From positions 1 to 43,623 of the forward strand of contig CAZVUW010000015.1 of assembly GCA_964629825.1 (NCBI GenBank): a stretch of 43,623 nucleotides of DNA. Reading direction: 5' to 3'. This document shows, piece by piece, positions 1-8,161 of the stretch. A model generated the notes under the pieces. It saw nothing but the letters and a program-made list of their open reading frames with translations. It was not told the DNA's origin and ran no database searches. Made by a program: the position numbers and the translations under genes. The DNA comes from CAZVUW01 sp964629825. GTDB lineage: Bacteria > Actinomycetota > Nitriliruptoria > Euzebyales > Egibacteraceae. Every line of letters begins with the position of its first letter. Positions within the stretch are counted from its first letter, which is position 1.

Positions 1-355
1 CCGCTCGCCCTACCCGGACGCGCGGCGGCTGCTCGACGCGGGTGTCACCGTTGCGCTCGCCACCGACTGCAACCCCGGGACCTCCTACACCACCTCGATG
101 CCGCTGTGCGTCGCCCTCGCCGTCCGCGAGATGCACATGACCCCCGCCGAGGCGGTCTGGGCGGCCACCGCCGGCGGCGCAGCGGCGCTGCGGCGCGACG
201 ATGTCGGCCGGCTGGCACCTGGAGCGCGGGCCGACCTGGTGGTGCTGGACGCCCCCAGCCACATCCACCTCGCCTATCGGCCCGGTGTGCCCCTGGTCGC
301 GGGCACGTGGATCGGCGGACGGCGCTGGCGTCCGGAGCCGCGGCTCACCCCCTGA
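1..355 (+). CDS. hutI: Imidazolonepropionase, C-terminal part (gene cut by window edge)
   Basis: Only the last 117 or so codons are present; the reading frame is open from base 2 and stops at 353-355. HutI hydrolyses 4-imidazolone-5-propionate to N-formimidoyl-glutamate in cytoplasmic histidine degradation. Visible in the sequence are the amidohydrolase metal-site segment ALATDCNPGTSYTTSM, in which the Asp is a conserved metal/catalytic ligand, followed by the family-typical LAVREMHMTPAEAVWAAT helix and the closing GRLAPGARADLVVLDAP strand of the composite beta domain. These match HutI better than other amidohydrolases because of the DCNPG motif. Nothing of the upstream hut operon is visible. 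Confidence in the family is high; the N-terminal half cannot be judged. Confidence 0.93.
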   Translation, partial: RSPYPDARRLLDAGVTVALATDCNPGTSYTTSMPLCVALAVREMHMTPAEAVWAATAGGAAALRRDDVGRLAPGARADLVVLDAPSHIHLAYRPGVPLVAGTWIGGRRWRPEPRLTP

Positions 356-405
356 TCGGCGCCCCTCAGCCCGCCGCAGCCGCGCAGCGCGGCGGAACTA
401 ACCGG

Positions 406-455
406 GATGGCTGGACGGTTGGGTGGCTGATCGGCCACTCAAGCGTCCAGCCATC
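406..455 (+). promoter_or_regulatory. Nested inverted repeat: structured leader or terminator between hutI and the rpf-like gene
   Basis: A perfect 12-bp inverted repeat (arms 406-417 and 444-455, GATGGCTGGACG / CGTCCAGCCATC) encloses a second 5-bp stem (GTGGC 423-427 with GCCAC 434-438) around a TGATCG loop. The result is a two-tiered hairpin lying 51 bp after the hutI stop and 36 bp before the first candidate start codon. No T-run follows, so it is either a hutI terminator lacking a U tract or a cis-regulatory leader of the downstream gene. It does not match a riboswitch class I can recognise. Confidence 0.55.
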
Positions 456-491
456 GGGGAGGAGGAGGCAGCATCGAGTGCGAGGAGCGAC

Positions 492-569
492 ATGACCGGC
501 GGTGGCAGGCCGTCGCCCACAGGGCGCGTTCGCTCCCGCCGCGCCCGGCCGCCACAATCGCCGCGATGA
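492..569 (+). CDS. Possible 25-residue leader peptide, translationally coupled to the Rpf-like gene
   Basis: An ATG at 492 is preceded by a strong Shine-Dalgarno GAGGAG (482-487) with a 4-nt spacer, and opens a 25-codon frame (MTGGGRPSPTGRVRSRRARP, then PQSPR). Its TGA overlaps the ATG of the Rpf-like gene in the arrangement ATGA at 566-569. The Rpf-like start itself has no visible ribosome-binding site, so this short frame may serve to deliver ribosomes to it. The peptide is Arg/Pro-rich, has no recognisable domain, and may act only through being translated. It could also be coincidence, as GC-rich sequence readily gives short open frames. Confidence 0.4.
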   Translation: MTGGGRPSPTGRVRSRRARPPQSPR

Positions 570-1792
570 GACCACCCGGCCTCGGATCCCCGACGCGACG
601 GCCCCGCCACCGCGGCCCCGGTCGCCTCCTTCTCCTGGCCGCCCTGGTCTGCCTGTGCACGTTCGCCGCGGCCTGCACGCCGGTGGCCGAGACCACCCTC
701 GAGCCGCCCGTCGAGCGACCGAGCGCCGCAGGGTCAACGCCCGTGCCGGACGCCACCACCGCCGCGGGTGATCCGCTCGGCGCGCCGCGTCACACCCAGC
801 CGACGGTCGCCGCTGCGCTGCCGAGCCGCAGCGCTCGCGACGAGAAGCCCGCCGCCGAGACCACCCCCGACCCGCAGGCGATCGAGGGCACCTACCAGCC
901 GCGCAGCGAGCCTGCGCCCCAGTCCGAGCTGGACTTCCTCGCAGAGCCCGTTGAGACGCTGCTGCCGGAGATCCTCCTCCAGGCCGAGGACTCCGAGCGG
1001 CTGCCACCGGACGCCGTGGGGCGGGCGATGGCCGTCAAGGGCGTGACCTTCGCCACGTCGCTCGCCCTCGGCTCGGTCGAGGCGTCCCTGCCCGGCCGCC
1101 GACGGGAGACCCTGACGGTTGCGGCGGTCGATCCGGCCGGATTCCGCGTGCTCGTGCCGCAGGTGACCGCGGACGAGCCGACCGTCTGGGAGCGCCTGAT
1201 CGACGGCGGCCTGGTCGCAACGCACGAACGGGTCGCGGAGATCGACGTCGAACCCGGTGAGATCCTCGCCACCCCCGCCGGAGACCTGCGCCTGGAGGCG
1301 ATCGCGGCGCTGGGCCAACCGCCCGTCGCCGACGCCATGATCCATGCCGCCCTGGCGGACGACGTCGGCCTCGGGGCGCCGCGGACGATGCTCGTCGCCG
1401 TCCAGCCTGAGGCGTGGCCGGACGAGGTCGCGGCGCTGCTCGAGGAGGCGCTCGGGCTCAAGGCCACGCTGATCTACGGCAAGCCGCAGCGCACCGCCGA
1501 CCTGCCCGCGCACACGGTCTGGGATCAGCTCGCCATGTGCGAGTCCAGCGGCGACTGGTCGGCCAACACGGGCAACGGCTACTACGGCGGCCTGCAGTTC
1601 CTCCCATCCAGCTGGGAGCTGGTGGGTGGGACCGGGCTGCCGCACGAGGCCAGTCGCGAGGAGCAGATCCTGCGCGCAGAGCTGCTGCTGCAGCGCCAGG
1701 GCTGGCGCGCCTGGCCCGTCTGCTCGGTGCGCCTTGGCCTGCGCGAGCCGGGTCCCGGGGAGGGGCCGGACGGCCGGGCCCTGCGCAACTAG
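566..1792 (+). CDS. Resuscitation-promoting-factor-like transglycosylase lipoprotein
   Basis: The 408-residue product is predicted to be exported and lipid-anchored: Arg-rich N-terminus, hydrophobic stretch 20-35 and a lipobox AAAC with the modified Cys at 37. A Pro/Thr/Glu-rich linker (about 40-130) leads to a mixed middle region (about 150-310). The C-terminal 75 residues form an Rpf/lysozyme-like transglycosylase domain (PF06737 type): VWDQLAMCESSGDW with catalytic Glu326, the GYYGGLQFLPSSW segment, and Cys325/Cys386 placed for the family's conserved disulfide. Such enzymes cut the glycan strands of peptidoglycan and promote exit from dormancy. The ATG at 566 lacks its own ribosome-binding site but overlaps the stop of an upstream 25-codon frame. 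It converges on the giant M14 gene across a strong hairpin. Family certain for the C-terminus; the middle region is unassigned. Confidence 0.88.
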   Translation: MRPPGLGSPTRRPRHRGPGRLLLLAALVCLCTFAAACTPVAETTLEPPVERPSAAGSTPVPDATTAAGDPLGAPRHTQPTVAAALPSRSARDEKPAAETTPDPQAIEGTYQPRSEPAPQSELDFLAEPVETLLPEILLQAEDSERLPPDAVGRAMAVKGVTFATSLALGSVEASLPGRRRETLTVAAVDPAGFRVLVPQVTADEPTVWERLIDGGLVATHERVAEIDVEPGEILATPAGDLRLEAIAALGQPPVADAMIHAALADDVGLGAPRTMLVAVQPEAWPDEVAALLEEALGLKATLIYGKPQRTADLPAHTVWDQLAMCESSGDWSANTGNGYYGGLQFLPSSWELVGGTGLPHEASREEQILRAELLLQRQGWRAWPVCSVRLGLREPGPGEGPDGRALRN

Positions 1793-1833
1793 GACCCGCA
1801 CAGCCCATCGCCACCCGGGTCCGGACCGGCCGA

Positions 1834-1867
1834 GCCGGGGGCGCCGGGATCCACCGGCGCCCCCGGC
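1834..1867. terminator. Bidirectional terminator hairpin between convergent rpf-like and M14 genes
   Basis: A perfect 14-bp stem (1834-1847 GCCGGGGGCGCCGG with 1854-1867 CCGGCGCCCCCGGC) closes a 6-nt loop GATCCA. It starts 41 bp after the rpf-like stop and ends immediately beside the stop codon of the minus-strand M14 gene, so it can serve both. There is no T-run, as is common in high-GC actinobacteria. Confidence 0.8.
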
Positions 1868-1868
1868 C

Positions 1869-4800
1869 TCAGTCGAAGGTTGCCCGCAACCGCAGGATCT
1901 GGTCGGCGATGGCCCGCAGCCACACCGCGTCGCCGGGGTTGGCGCCGCGGTCGATGACGTCGGCCTGCCACAGCAGCAGGCTGGCGGCGCGGTCCAGGTG
2001 CGACAGCGCCGGACCGAGCTTGTTCGGCAGCGCCAGCCAGGCCTCGGCGGTGTCGAGGGCGTGACGGACCTTGCCCTCGGTCGAGGCCGGGACGGCGCCG
2101 GCCGCCGCCGCGCGGTCCAGCTCGACGCGGATGGCCTCGAACGTGGCCGGCCGCACCGGGCAGTCGGTGGCGCGCAGGGCGGCCAGCACGGCGTCCTCGC
2201 TGCCGGGGTCGACCAGCGTCACGGCCATCGCCCGGCCGGCCTGCCCGGCGGGGATGAAGGCCATCTCGCCGATGGACGTCGACACCGTCTGCCAGCCCAC
2301 GCCGTGGGCGTCCAGCAGCTCGGCGTTCTTCTCGACGTCCGCCAGCCAGGTCAGCCAGCCGCACGGCGGCGGGTCCAGCACCTGGCCGGCCGACGGCGCG
2401 CTGGCGCGTGAGCCGCCGGTGTAAAGCGGGCCCTCGTTCGCCTGGGCGGCCGCGGCCGCGGCGGCGCTCGCCGCGGTGATCGCGTCGACGTTGGCGGCCG
2501 CGTAGCGCAGCGTCTCGGCGAGCGCGAAGCGCTGACCGGCGACGCGGCGCCGACGGACCTGCGGCGCGTTGTTGCCGAGGCCCTGCTCCTCGAGGCGCAG
2601 CTCGCTGGCGGGGATGCGGGACTCGACCAGCACGCTGACCGCGCCCTTGAGGGCGGCGGTGTTGCGCAGGATGCCGGCGGTCTCGGTCTGGGTGCCGTAC
2701 ACGGCCGAGGTGGCGCCACCCGTTAGCGGGGCGTTGCCCATGATCGAGTCGAAGGCCAGCTCCTCGGACAGGTCCAGCAGCGCCGGGTGGGCGTTGAGGT
2801 TGCCGGCGGCCTGCACCTCGAGCTCGCCGCGACCGGCCGGCTCGAGCACGAACTCGTGCGCATCCAGCACCAGGTCGGGCGTGTGGTCGGCCAGGACGGC
2901 CGCGACCGCGCGCGACTCCGGCGCCTCGAGCTCGACGTGGTCGCGGTTGGGGTCCTTGCCCAGGGTCGGCAGCGCGCGCACGTCGGCGGCGCGGCCGTCC
3001 GGGTTCATGGTCGGCATCACCAGCACGACGTAGCGCTCGAGGACCGAGAGCACCTCGGGCGAGCTCGAGAACGCCAGCTCGCGCAGCGTGGCCAGGCAGG
3101 CCTCACGCGGTGCGGGCTCGTTGCCGTGCTGGGTGCAGCCGATGAGGATCGTCGGCCGTGCGTCGATCTCCTCGTCCGTCGGCGGGGCGTTCAGCCCGAC
3201 CCGGACCAGCTCGATGCGCCGCCCCTGGCCGCTGCGACCGATCTCGGTCACGGCGACGCGCGGTGAGGCCTCGGCCAGCGCGGCCGTGAACGCGAGCTCG
3301 GCCGCGTGCGAGGTCCACTGCGCCCCGGTCGTCGTCTCGAACGGCAGCGCCAGCGTCGGGTGCAGCGCCTCGGCCGTCACGGTCACGGGCGCGCTCCACT
3401 CGCCGGCGCCCTCGATCGAGTTGACGCCGCGGACCCGGTAGGTCCCGGTGGCGCCCGGCGCGATGAGGGCGTCGGTGTAGGACGGCGACTTCCACGCGTC
3501 GGCGATCAGGACGCCGTCGCGCTCGATCTCCCAGCGGTCGGCGTGCTCGTCGTCACCCCAGGTGAGCAGGATGCCGCCGTAGCGGGCCTGGCCGGCCAGG
3601 TCGTCGACCTGATCGGGCTTCTGGGGCATCGGGATCAGGTCGGCGGGAGCGCGCTGGGCGGACTCGGGTCCGGTGCCGACCGACACCCAGGCCCAGTCGT
3701 TGACAACCCCGGCGGTGGGCGCGTAGCCCACGCCGACCCGGCCGCCGCCGAGGCGGGCGTCGGTGTGCTGAACCATCCAGCCAGCGGGCTCGGGCTGGCC
3801 GTAGGGCCAGATCTTCCCGCGCAGCACGGCGCCGCGGCGCTGGAACACCACGTGGTGCCAGCGGTCCTCCTGGAAGCCGGAGTAGGCCGCGGTCGTGCCC
3901 ACCGAGAACGTGCCGCCCACGTTCTGGTTGATGCGGATCGTGTCGTTGTAGACGTCCAGGTAGTAGGACTCGATCGAGTTCGCGTCCCCCATGGCCGCCA
4001 GGTGCAGCTGGAAGCGCGTCACGGGACGGGGTGACGGCGTGCGCACCAGCGCGGCCACCTCGACGTCGCCATCAATGATCCCGGGCTCGTCCCAGGTGAG
4101 GATCTTGCGGCCGCCGCCGGTCGAGGTGTGCACCAGCCGGCGCGGGCCGTCGGCGATCCGGAAGTCGCTGGGGTTCCAGCGCGAGGTCCAGCCGTCCGGC
4201 ACCGTCCCGACGGTGGCGTCGGAGAAGTCGGTGGAGAAGACCTCCCCGGTCGGCACCGGCGGCAGGTTGTCGCAGTCGGCGACGCGCTGGCCGACCAGCA
4301 TCGGCGTCTCGCCGAACGGGTCGAGCAGCAGCGGGATCATGGCCCGCAGCGGCTGGGCGAGGCGGACGAGGACGCGCCCGTCGTCGAGGCGCTCGTGGGC
4401 GATGCCGTGCCGGTCGAAGCGCTCGCGCACCGATCGGACCGCGCCGACCTGCTCGTCGAAGGCGGCGCCGTCGACCAGGTAGCCGCATGGGGCAGGGTCG
4501 AGGATCCGCGTCGGCGCGGGCACGTTGACGGGGTACTCGGCCGGGTGCTCGCGCATCCCGTCGAGGTACACCGGCCCCTCGTTGGCCACGGCGGCGGCGG
4601 TCGACTCGGCGATGGCCTCCTTCACCGCGGCGCGGTTGTCGCGGTAGTAGTCCAGCGCCTCGCGGTAGGCCCACAGCTGCGAGAAGGTCTTGCGCAGCTT
4701 GTTCGCCGGCGAGTGCGACGCGCCCTCGGTGGGGCGGGTCGGACCGGCGCCGAGCCGCGCCTCGACCAGCATCCCGACGCTGTTCTTCAGGCCGAGGACG

Positions 4801-7800
4801 TTTGACAGCACCCCGTCCTGCGGCAGCGTCGCCACCGGGTAGGGGGCGTTCCACCAGCCGTCCTCGGCGCCGCGCGGGAACAGGTGCCCGAGCAGCAGGC
4901 CGTCCTGCGACAGCTCGTAGACGGACTGGTGCACGTTGTGATGCCGCGGCCAGACCGGGACCAGGTCGCTGGTCGTGGAGCTCGAGTACTCGTGGCCATC
5001 GACGATGAGGTCGGGCTTGTAGTCGCGCAGCACCCCGGCGAACCCGAAGGTCTCGTTCTCCTCCAGCAGGAGGTGATCGCGGTTGAGGTTGACGCCGTTG
5101 GCGTTGCCGCGGGTGTTGTTGGCGCGGCCGTCCGGGCTGAGGTTCGGGACGATGAGGACGGTCGTGTCCTCGAGGAAGTCCGTCACCGCCGGGTCGGTCG
5201 AGAAGGCCAGGTCGCGGGCGAGCAGCATGCAGGCCTCGCGCGCGGACGGCTCGGGGCCGTGGACGCCGCAGGCGATCAGCACGGAGTCGCCGGCTGCGAT
5301 CTCCTCGGCGGTGCCCGGCGGGTCACCGATGACGATCAGGTTGAGGTCGCGCCCCTGGATGGTCTCGGCGATCTTCTCGTAGCGCACGCGCGGGCTGCCC
5401 TCGGCCAGCGCCTTGGTGAAGGCGATCTCCTCCGCGTAGGAGGTCCAGGAGGCCGCCGCGGAGGTCTCAAGGCCGGTGCGGTACGCGTCGGGCCCGAAGA
5501 TCTCACGGGTGGCTCCGACCACGGGAGCCGACCACGGGCCGGGCACGCCGGAGCCCACGCCGCGGACCCGCCAGGCGAAGCGATCGCCCGGCTGGAAGCC
5601 GGCGTCGGCGAAGGACAGCGTGCCGGAGCGGTAGCGGTCGGGCCGCCACACACCCACGATCTCACCGGGGCCGGTCGGGTTGCCGTCGGCGTCGACGGGG
5701 GTGCGCTGGATGTCGTAGGTCTCGGCCTTGTCCAGGGCCTCCCAGCGGACGGTCGCGAAACCGTCCCGCTGGGTCACCGTGACGCCGGTCACGGGCTCGC
5801 TCGGCCCGTCGACGTCGATCAGCCCGGCGGGCGCGCGCTGCGCGGAGGCGCCGTTCTTCCCGACCGAGAACCAGGCCCACTCGTTGATCGCCCCGGCGCC
5901 GAAGTGGCCGACGCCGAACCCGCCCTGCGGCAGGGTGCGGTCGAGGTCGGTGATCTCGCGCTCGATGGCCCAAGTGGCCGGCTCGGGCGTGCCGTACTGC
6001 CAGGCCTTTGCGCGCCAGGTGCCGCCGGCACGCTGCGCGACCACGTGGTACCAGACGCCGGGCAGGAACTCGAGCGTCTCGCTGCCGCGGAGGGTGTAGG
6101 CGCTGGTGCCGCTGCCGCGGTAGCGGCCGAGGCGGATCGTCGAGCCCTGGTGGTCGGCGTACATCGACCACTCGGAGCCGGCGCTGCCGCTGGCGGCGAG
6201 GTGCAGCTGGAACTTGGTTGTGGTCCCGCTGGGCGCGCTGTCGTGGGGGACGCGCAGAAGGGCGGCCACCTCGGCGTCCGCCTCGATCGGCAGCTCACCC
6301 GCCGCGTCGAAGGTCAGCACCTGATGGCCGGCGGATCCGGCGGTGTGGACCAGACGGCGCGGCTCGTCGGCGATGCGGAAGTCGCCCGGGTACCAGCGCG
6401 AGGTCCAGCCGACGGGCGGCTGGCCGACCTGCTGGCCGGCCTCGGTGAACGAGGTCGAGAAGACGTCCTGGTCCGGCTCGGGCTCGCCGAAGAGGTCGTC
6501 GGGGGCGCGCTGGGCGTTGCGGTCGTCGCCGGCGGCTGCGGAGACCCAGGCCCACTCGGTGATCGCGCCCGCGCCGAAGTGGCCGACGCCGACGCGGCCG
6601 GGCGGCAGCGTGAGATCGAGGTCGGTGATGTCACGCTCGAGCAGCCAGCCGGCCGGCTCCTCGGTGCCGTGCGGCCAGATCTTGATGCGCCACACGCCGT
6701 CGCGGCGCTGGAGGACGACCTGGTACCAGGTGTCGCGCGCCATCGTGTACGACGCGGAGCCGCGCAGGACCCAGCCGGTGGCGCCGCCGTTGCGGTAGCG
6801 GCCGAGGCGCACGGTGCTCGTCTGGGCGTCGGTGTACATCGACCACTCGGCACCCTCCTCGCCGCTGGCGGCGAGGTGCAGCTGGAACAGGGTCGACGTG
6901 CCCGTCGGTGCGCTGGCGGCAGGGACGCGCAGAACGGCCGCGACCTCGGCGTCCTCGGTGAGGGGCACCTCGCCGGCGGCGTCGAAGGTCAGCAGCTCGT
7001 AGCCCCCGTCGGCGGTGTGGACGAGGCGGCGCGGGTTGTCGGCGATGCGGAAGTCGCCGCCGCCCCACCCGGGGGTCCAGCCCACCGGCGGCTGGCCGAC
7101 GGTCTGACCCGGCTCGTTGAAGCGGGTGGTGTGGACGCCGTCGTCGACGGGCGGGTCGAAGAGGTCGGCCGGGGCGCGCTGCGCGTCGGAGGCGCCGGTC
7201 GCCGCGGAGACCCACGCCCACTCGGTGACCGCGCCCTCGGAGAAGTGGCCGATGCCGACGCGGCCGGCGGGCAGCGCCTCGTCCAGCGCGGTGATGGGCC
7301 GCTCGAAGACCCAGGTGGCCGGCTCGGGGGTGCCGTGCGGCCACGCCTTGGCGCGCCAGACCCCGCCGCGGCGCTGGAAGACCACCTGGTACCAGGTGTC
7401 CCGCTCCATCGTGTAGCTGCCGTTGCCGCGGGCCACGTAGGTCCCGGTCTGGTAGCGGCCCAGGCGCAGCGTCGTGTCCTGGGCGTCCACGTACATCGAG
7501 TTCACCTCGGGCCCGCTGGCGCCGAGGTGCAGCTGGAACTTCGTGGCGGAGGTCGAGGTCGTGCCCGACGGCACCCGGACCACCGCGGCCACCTCGGCGT
7601 CCGCGGTCATCGGCACGTCAGCGACCGCGTCCCAGGTGAGGATCTGCTGCCCCTGATCGCTGGGCGTGTGCACCAGGCGGCGCGGCCCGTCGGCGATGCG
7701 GAAGTCGCCGGCGTTCCAGCGCGAGGTCCAGCCAGCCGGCGGCTGGCCCACCTGCTGCTCGGGCTCGGCGAAGCGGGTCGTCACCACCTCGTCGGCGACG

Positions 7801-7943
7801 GCGTCCTGCGCCCGCGCGGGCGCGGCGCCGGCCGGCACGAGCGACACGGCCAGCAGCGCGACCAGGAGCGCCGCTAGGAGGCGCCGAGCCCGGGCGCTCG
7901 AGGAGAGGTGGACGGGCGAGGACGGCGAAACAGCAGCGCTCAC
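1869..7943 (-). CDS. Giant secreted protein with two M14 carboxypeptidase domains, four LamG-like modules, two FN3 domains
   Basis: The chosen GTG start at 7943 follows AGGAGA at a good distance and is directly upstream of the signal peptide (RRLLAALLVALLAV, ending near PARAQ), giving 2,024 residues; the frame stays open another 56 codons upstream but without a better start. Order: LamG/concanavalin-like modules at about 51-262, 268-484 and 492-710, FN3 711-812, M14 domain about 815-1215, a fourth LamG-like module 1233-1438, FN3 1441-1520, second M14 domain 1525-1926, and an alpha-helical C-terminal domain (1931-2024) resembling the FIMAH type. Both M14 domains retain zinc and catalytic residues: His895/Glu898, His984 and Glu1061 in the first (plus Arg955), and His1606/Glu1609, His1696 and Glu1774 in the second. 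It is probably an extracellular metallocarboxypeptidase with carbohydrate- or wall-binding modules; the substrate is unknown. Confidence 0.88.
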   Translation of the reverse strand: MSAAVSPSSPVHLSSSARARRLLAALLVALLAVSLVPAGAAPARAQDAVADEVVTTRFAEPEQQVGQPPAGWTSRWNAGDFRIADGPRRLVHTPSDQGQQILTWDAVADVPMTADAEVAAVVRVPSGTTSTSATKFQLHLGASGPEVNSMYVDAQDTTLRLGRYQTGTYVARGNGSYTMERDTWYQVVFQRRGGVWRAKAWPHGTPEPATWVFERPITALDEALPAGRVGIGHFSEGAVTEWAWVSAATGASDAQRAPADLFDPPVDDGVHTTRFNEPGQTVGQPPVGWTPGWGGGDFRIADNPRRLVHTADGGYELLTFDAAGEVPLTEDAEVAAVLRVPAASAPTGTSTLFQLHLAASGEEGAEWSMYTDAQTSTVRLGRYRNGGATGWVLRGSASYTMARDTWYQVVLQRRDGVWRIKIWPHGTEEPAGWLLERDITDLDLTLPPGRVGVGHFGAGAITEWAWVSAAAGDDRNAQRAPDDLFGEPEPDQDVFSTSFTEAGQQVGQPPVGWTSRWYPGDFRIADEPRRLVHTAGSAGHQVLTFDAAGELPIEADAEVAALLRVPHDSAPSGTTTKFQLHLAASGSAGSEWSMYADHQGSTIRLGRYRGSGTSAYTLRGSETLEFLPGVWYHVVAQRAGGTWRAKAWQYGTPEPATWAIEREITDLDRTLPQGGFGVGHFGAGAINEWAWFSVGKNGASAQRAPAGLIDVDGPSEPVTGVTVTQRDGFATVRWEALDKAETYDIQRTPVDADGNPTGPGEIVGVWRPDRYRSGTLSFADAGFQPGDRFAWRVRGVGSGVPGPWSAPVVGATREIFGPDAYRTGLETSAAASWTSYAEEIAFTKALAEGSPRVRYEKIAETIQGRDLNLIVIGDPPGTAEEIAAGDSVLIACGVHGPEPSAREACMLLARDLAFSTDPAVTDFLEDTTVLIVPNLSPDGRANNTRGNANGVNLNRDHLLLEENETFGFAGVLRDYKPDLIVDGHEYSSSTTSDLVPVWPRHHNVHQSVYELSQDGLLLGHLFPRGAEDGWWNAPYPVATLPQDGVLSNVLGLKNSVGMLVEARLGAGPTRPTEGASHSPANKLRKTFSQLWAYREALDYYRDNRAAVKEAIAESTAAAVANEGPVYLDGMREHPAEYPVNVPAPTRILDPAPCGYLVDGAAFDEQVGAVRSVRERFDRHGIAHERLDDGRVLVRLAQPLRAMIPLLLDPFGETPMLVGQRVADCDNLPPVPTGEVFSTDFSDATVGTVPDGWTSRWNPSDFRIADGPRRLVHTSTGGGRKILTWDEPGIIDGDVEVAALVRTPSPRPVTRFQLHLAAMGDANSIESYYLDVYNDTIRINQNVGGTFSVGTTAAYSGFQEDRWHHVVFQRRGAVLRGKIWPYGQPEPAGWMVQHTDARLGGGRVGVGYAPTAGVVNDWAWVSVGTGPESAQRAPADLIPMPQKPDQVDDLAGQARYGGILLTWGDDEHADRWEIERDGVLIADAWKSPSYTDALIAPGATGTYRVRGVNSIEGAGEWSAPVTVTAEALHPTLALPFETTTGAQWTSHAAELAFTAALAEASPRVAVTEIGRSGQGRRIELVRVGLNAPPTDEEIDARPTILIGCTQHGNEPAPREACLATLRELAFSSSPEVLSVLERYVVLVMPTMNPDGRAADVRALPTLGKDPNRDHVELEAPESRAVAAVLADHTPDLVLDAHEFVLEPAGRGELEVQAAGNLNAHPALLDLSEELAFDSIMGNAPLTGGATSAVYGTQTETAGILRNTAALKGAVSVLVESRIPASELRLEEQGLGNNAPQVRRRRVAGQRFALAETLRYAAANVDAITAASAAAAAAAQANEGPLYTGGSRASAPSAGQVLDPPPCGWLTWLADVEKNAELLDAHGVGWQTVSTSIGEMAFIPAGQAGRAMAVTLVDPGSEDAVLAALRATDCPVRPATFEAIRVELDRAAAAGAVPASTEGKVRHALDTAEAWLALPNKLGPALSHLDRAASLLLWQADVIDRGANPGDAVWLRAIADQILRLRATFD
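3627..7790 (-). repeat. Four copies of a ~210-residue LamG-like module inside the M14 gene
   Basis: Units are at about 7156-7790, 6490-7139, 5812-6466 and 3627-4243. Each starts with TTRF or STxF, has xGDFRIADxPRRLVHT, FQLHL, the segment WYxVVxQRRxGxWRxKxWPxG and ends xEWAWVSxxxG-xxAQRAPxDL. Copies 1-3 are contiguous and closest to each other; copy 4 lies between the two M14 domains and is more diverged. The arrangement [LamG]3-FN3-M14 then [LamG]1-FN3-M14 points to internal duplication of a LamG-FN3-M14 cassette followed by amplification of the LamG part. Confidence 0.8.
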
Positions 7944-8066
7944 GCGGTCTCCTGGCACGAGGAGCAGGTACTCGGGCACGCTCCGGTTTCGCATCAAGAC
8001 CGGGAGATCGCGCCCGCACGCACGTGCCCGCCCATCCAGCGACCGAAGCCGGACAGAGTGTCGCAA

Positions 8067-8085
8067 TGCCACCCGTAGAGTGGCA
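8067..8085. promoter_or_regulatory. Inverted repeat TGCCAC-N7-GTGGCA in the divergent M14/methyltransferase region
   Basis: The 218 bp between the M14 start (7943) and the methyltransferase start (8162) hold one short inverted repeat (8067-8072 with 8080-8085). Its place between divergent genes suits an operator, but it is short and I see no convincing -35/-10 pair on either strand. Confidence 0.25.
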
Positions 8086-8161
8086 ATAGTCCGTTCAAGC
8101 CCCGCCGTCATGGCCCGATAGGGCTACGGGGCCGCCGGCCGAGCTTGCAGGGAGCCGCAGG

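Noticed and set aside
4884..7877. 997-codon plus-strand open frame opposite the M14 gene
   Set aside because: Low-complexity Gly/Arg/Val/Ala translation without motifs, exactly antisense to a gene with intact catalytic motifs; typical high-GC shadow.
7944..8111. N-terminal extension of the M14 gene by 56 codons
   Set aside because: It would bury the signal peptide behind 72 polar residues; GTG 7943 has a ribosome-binding site and sits right before the signal peptide.
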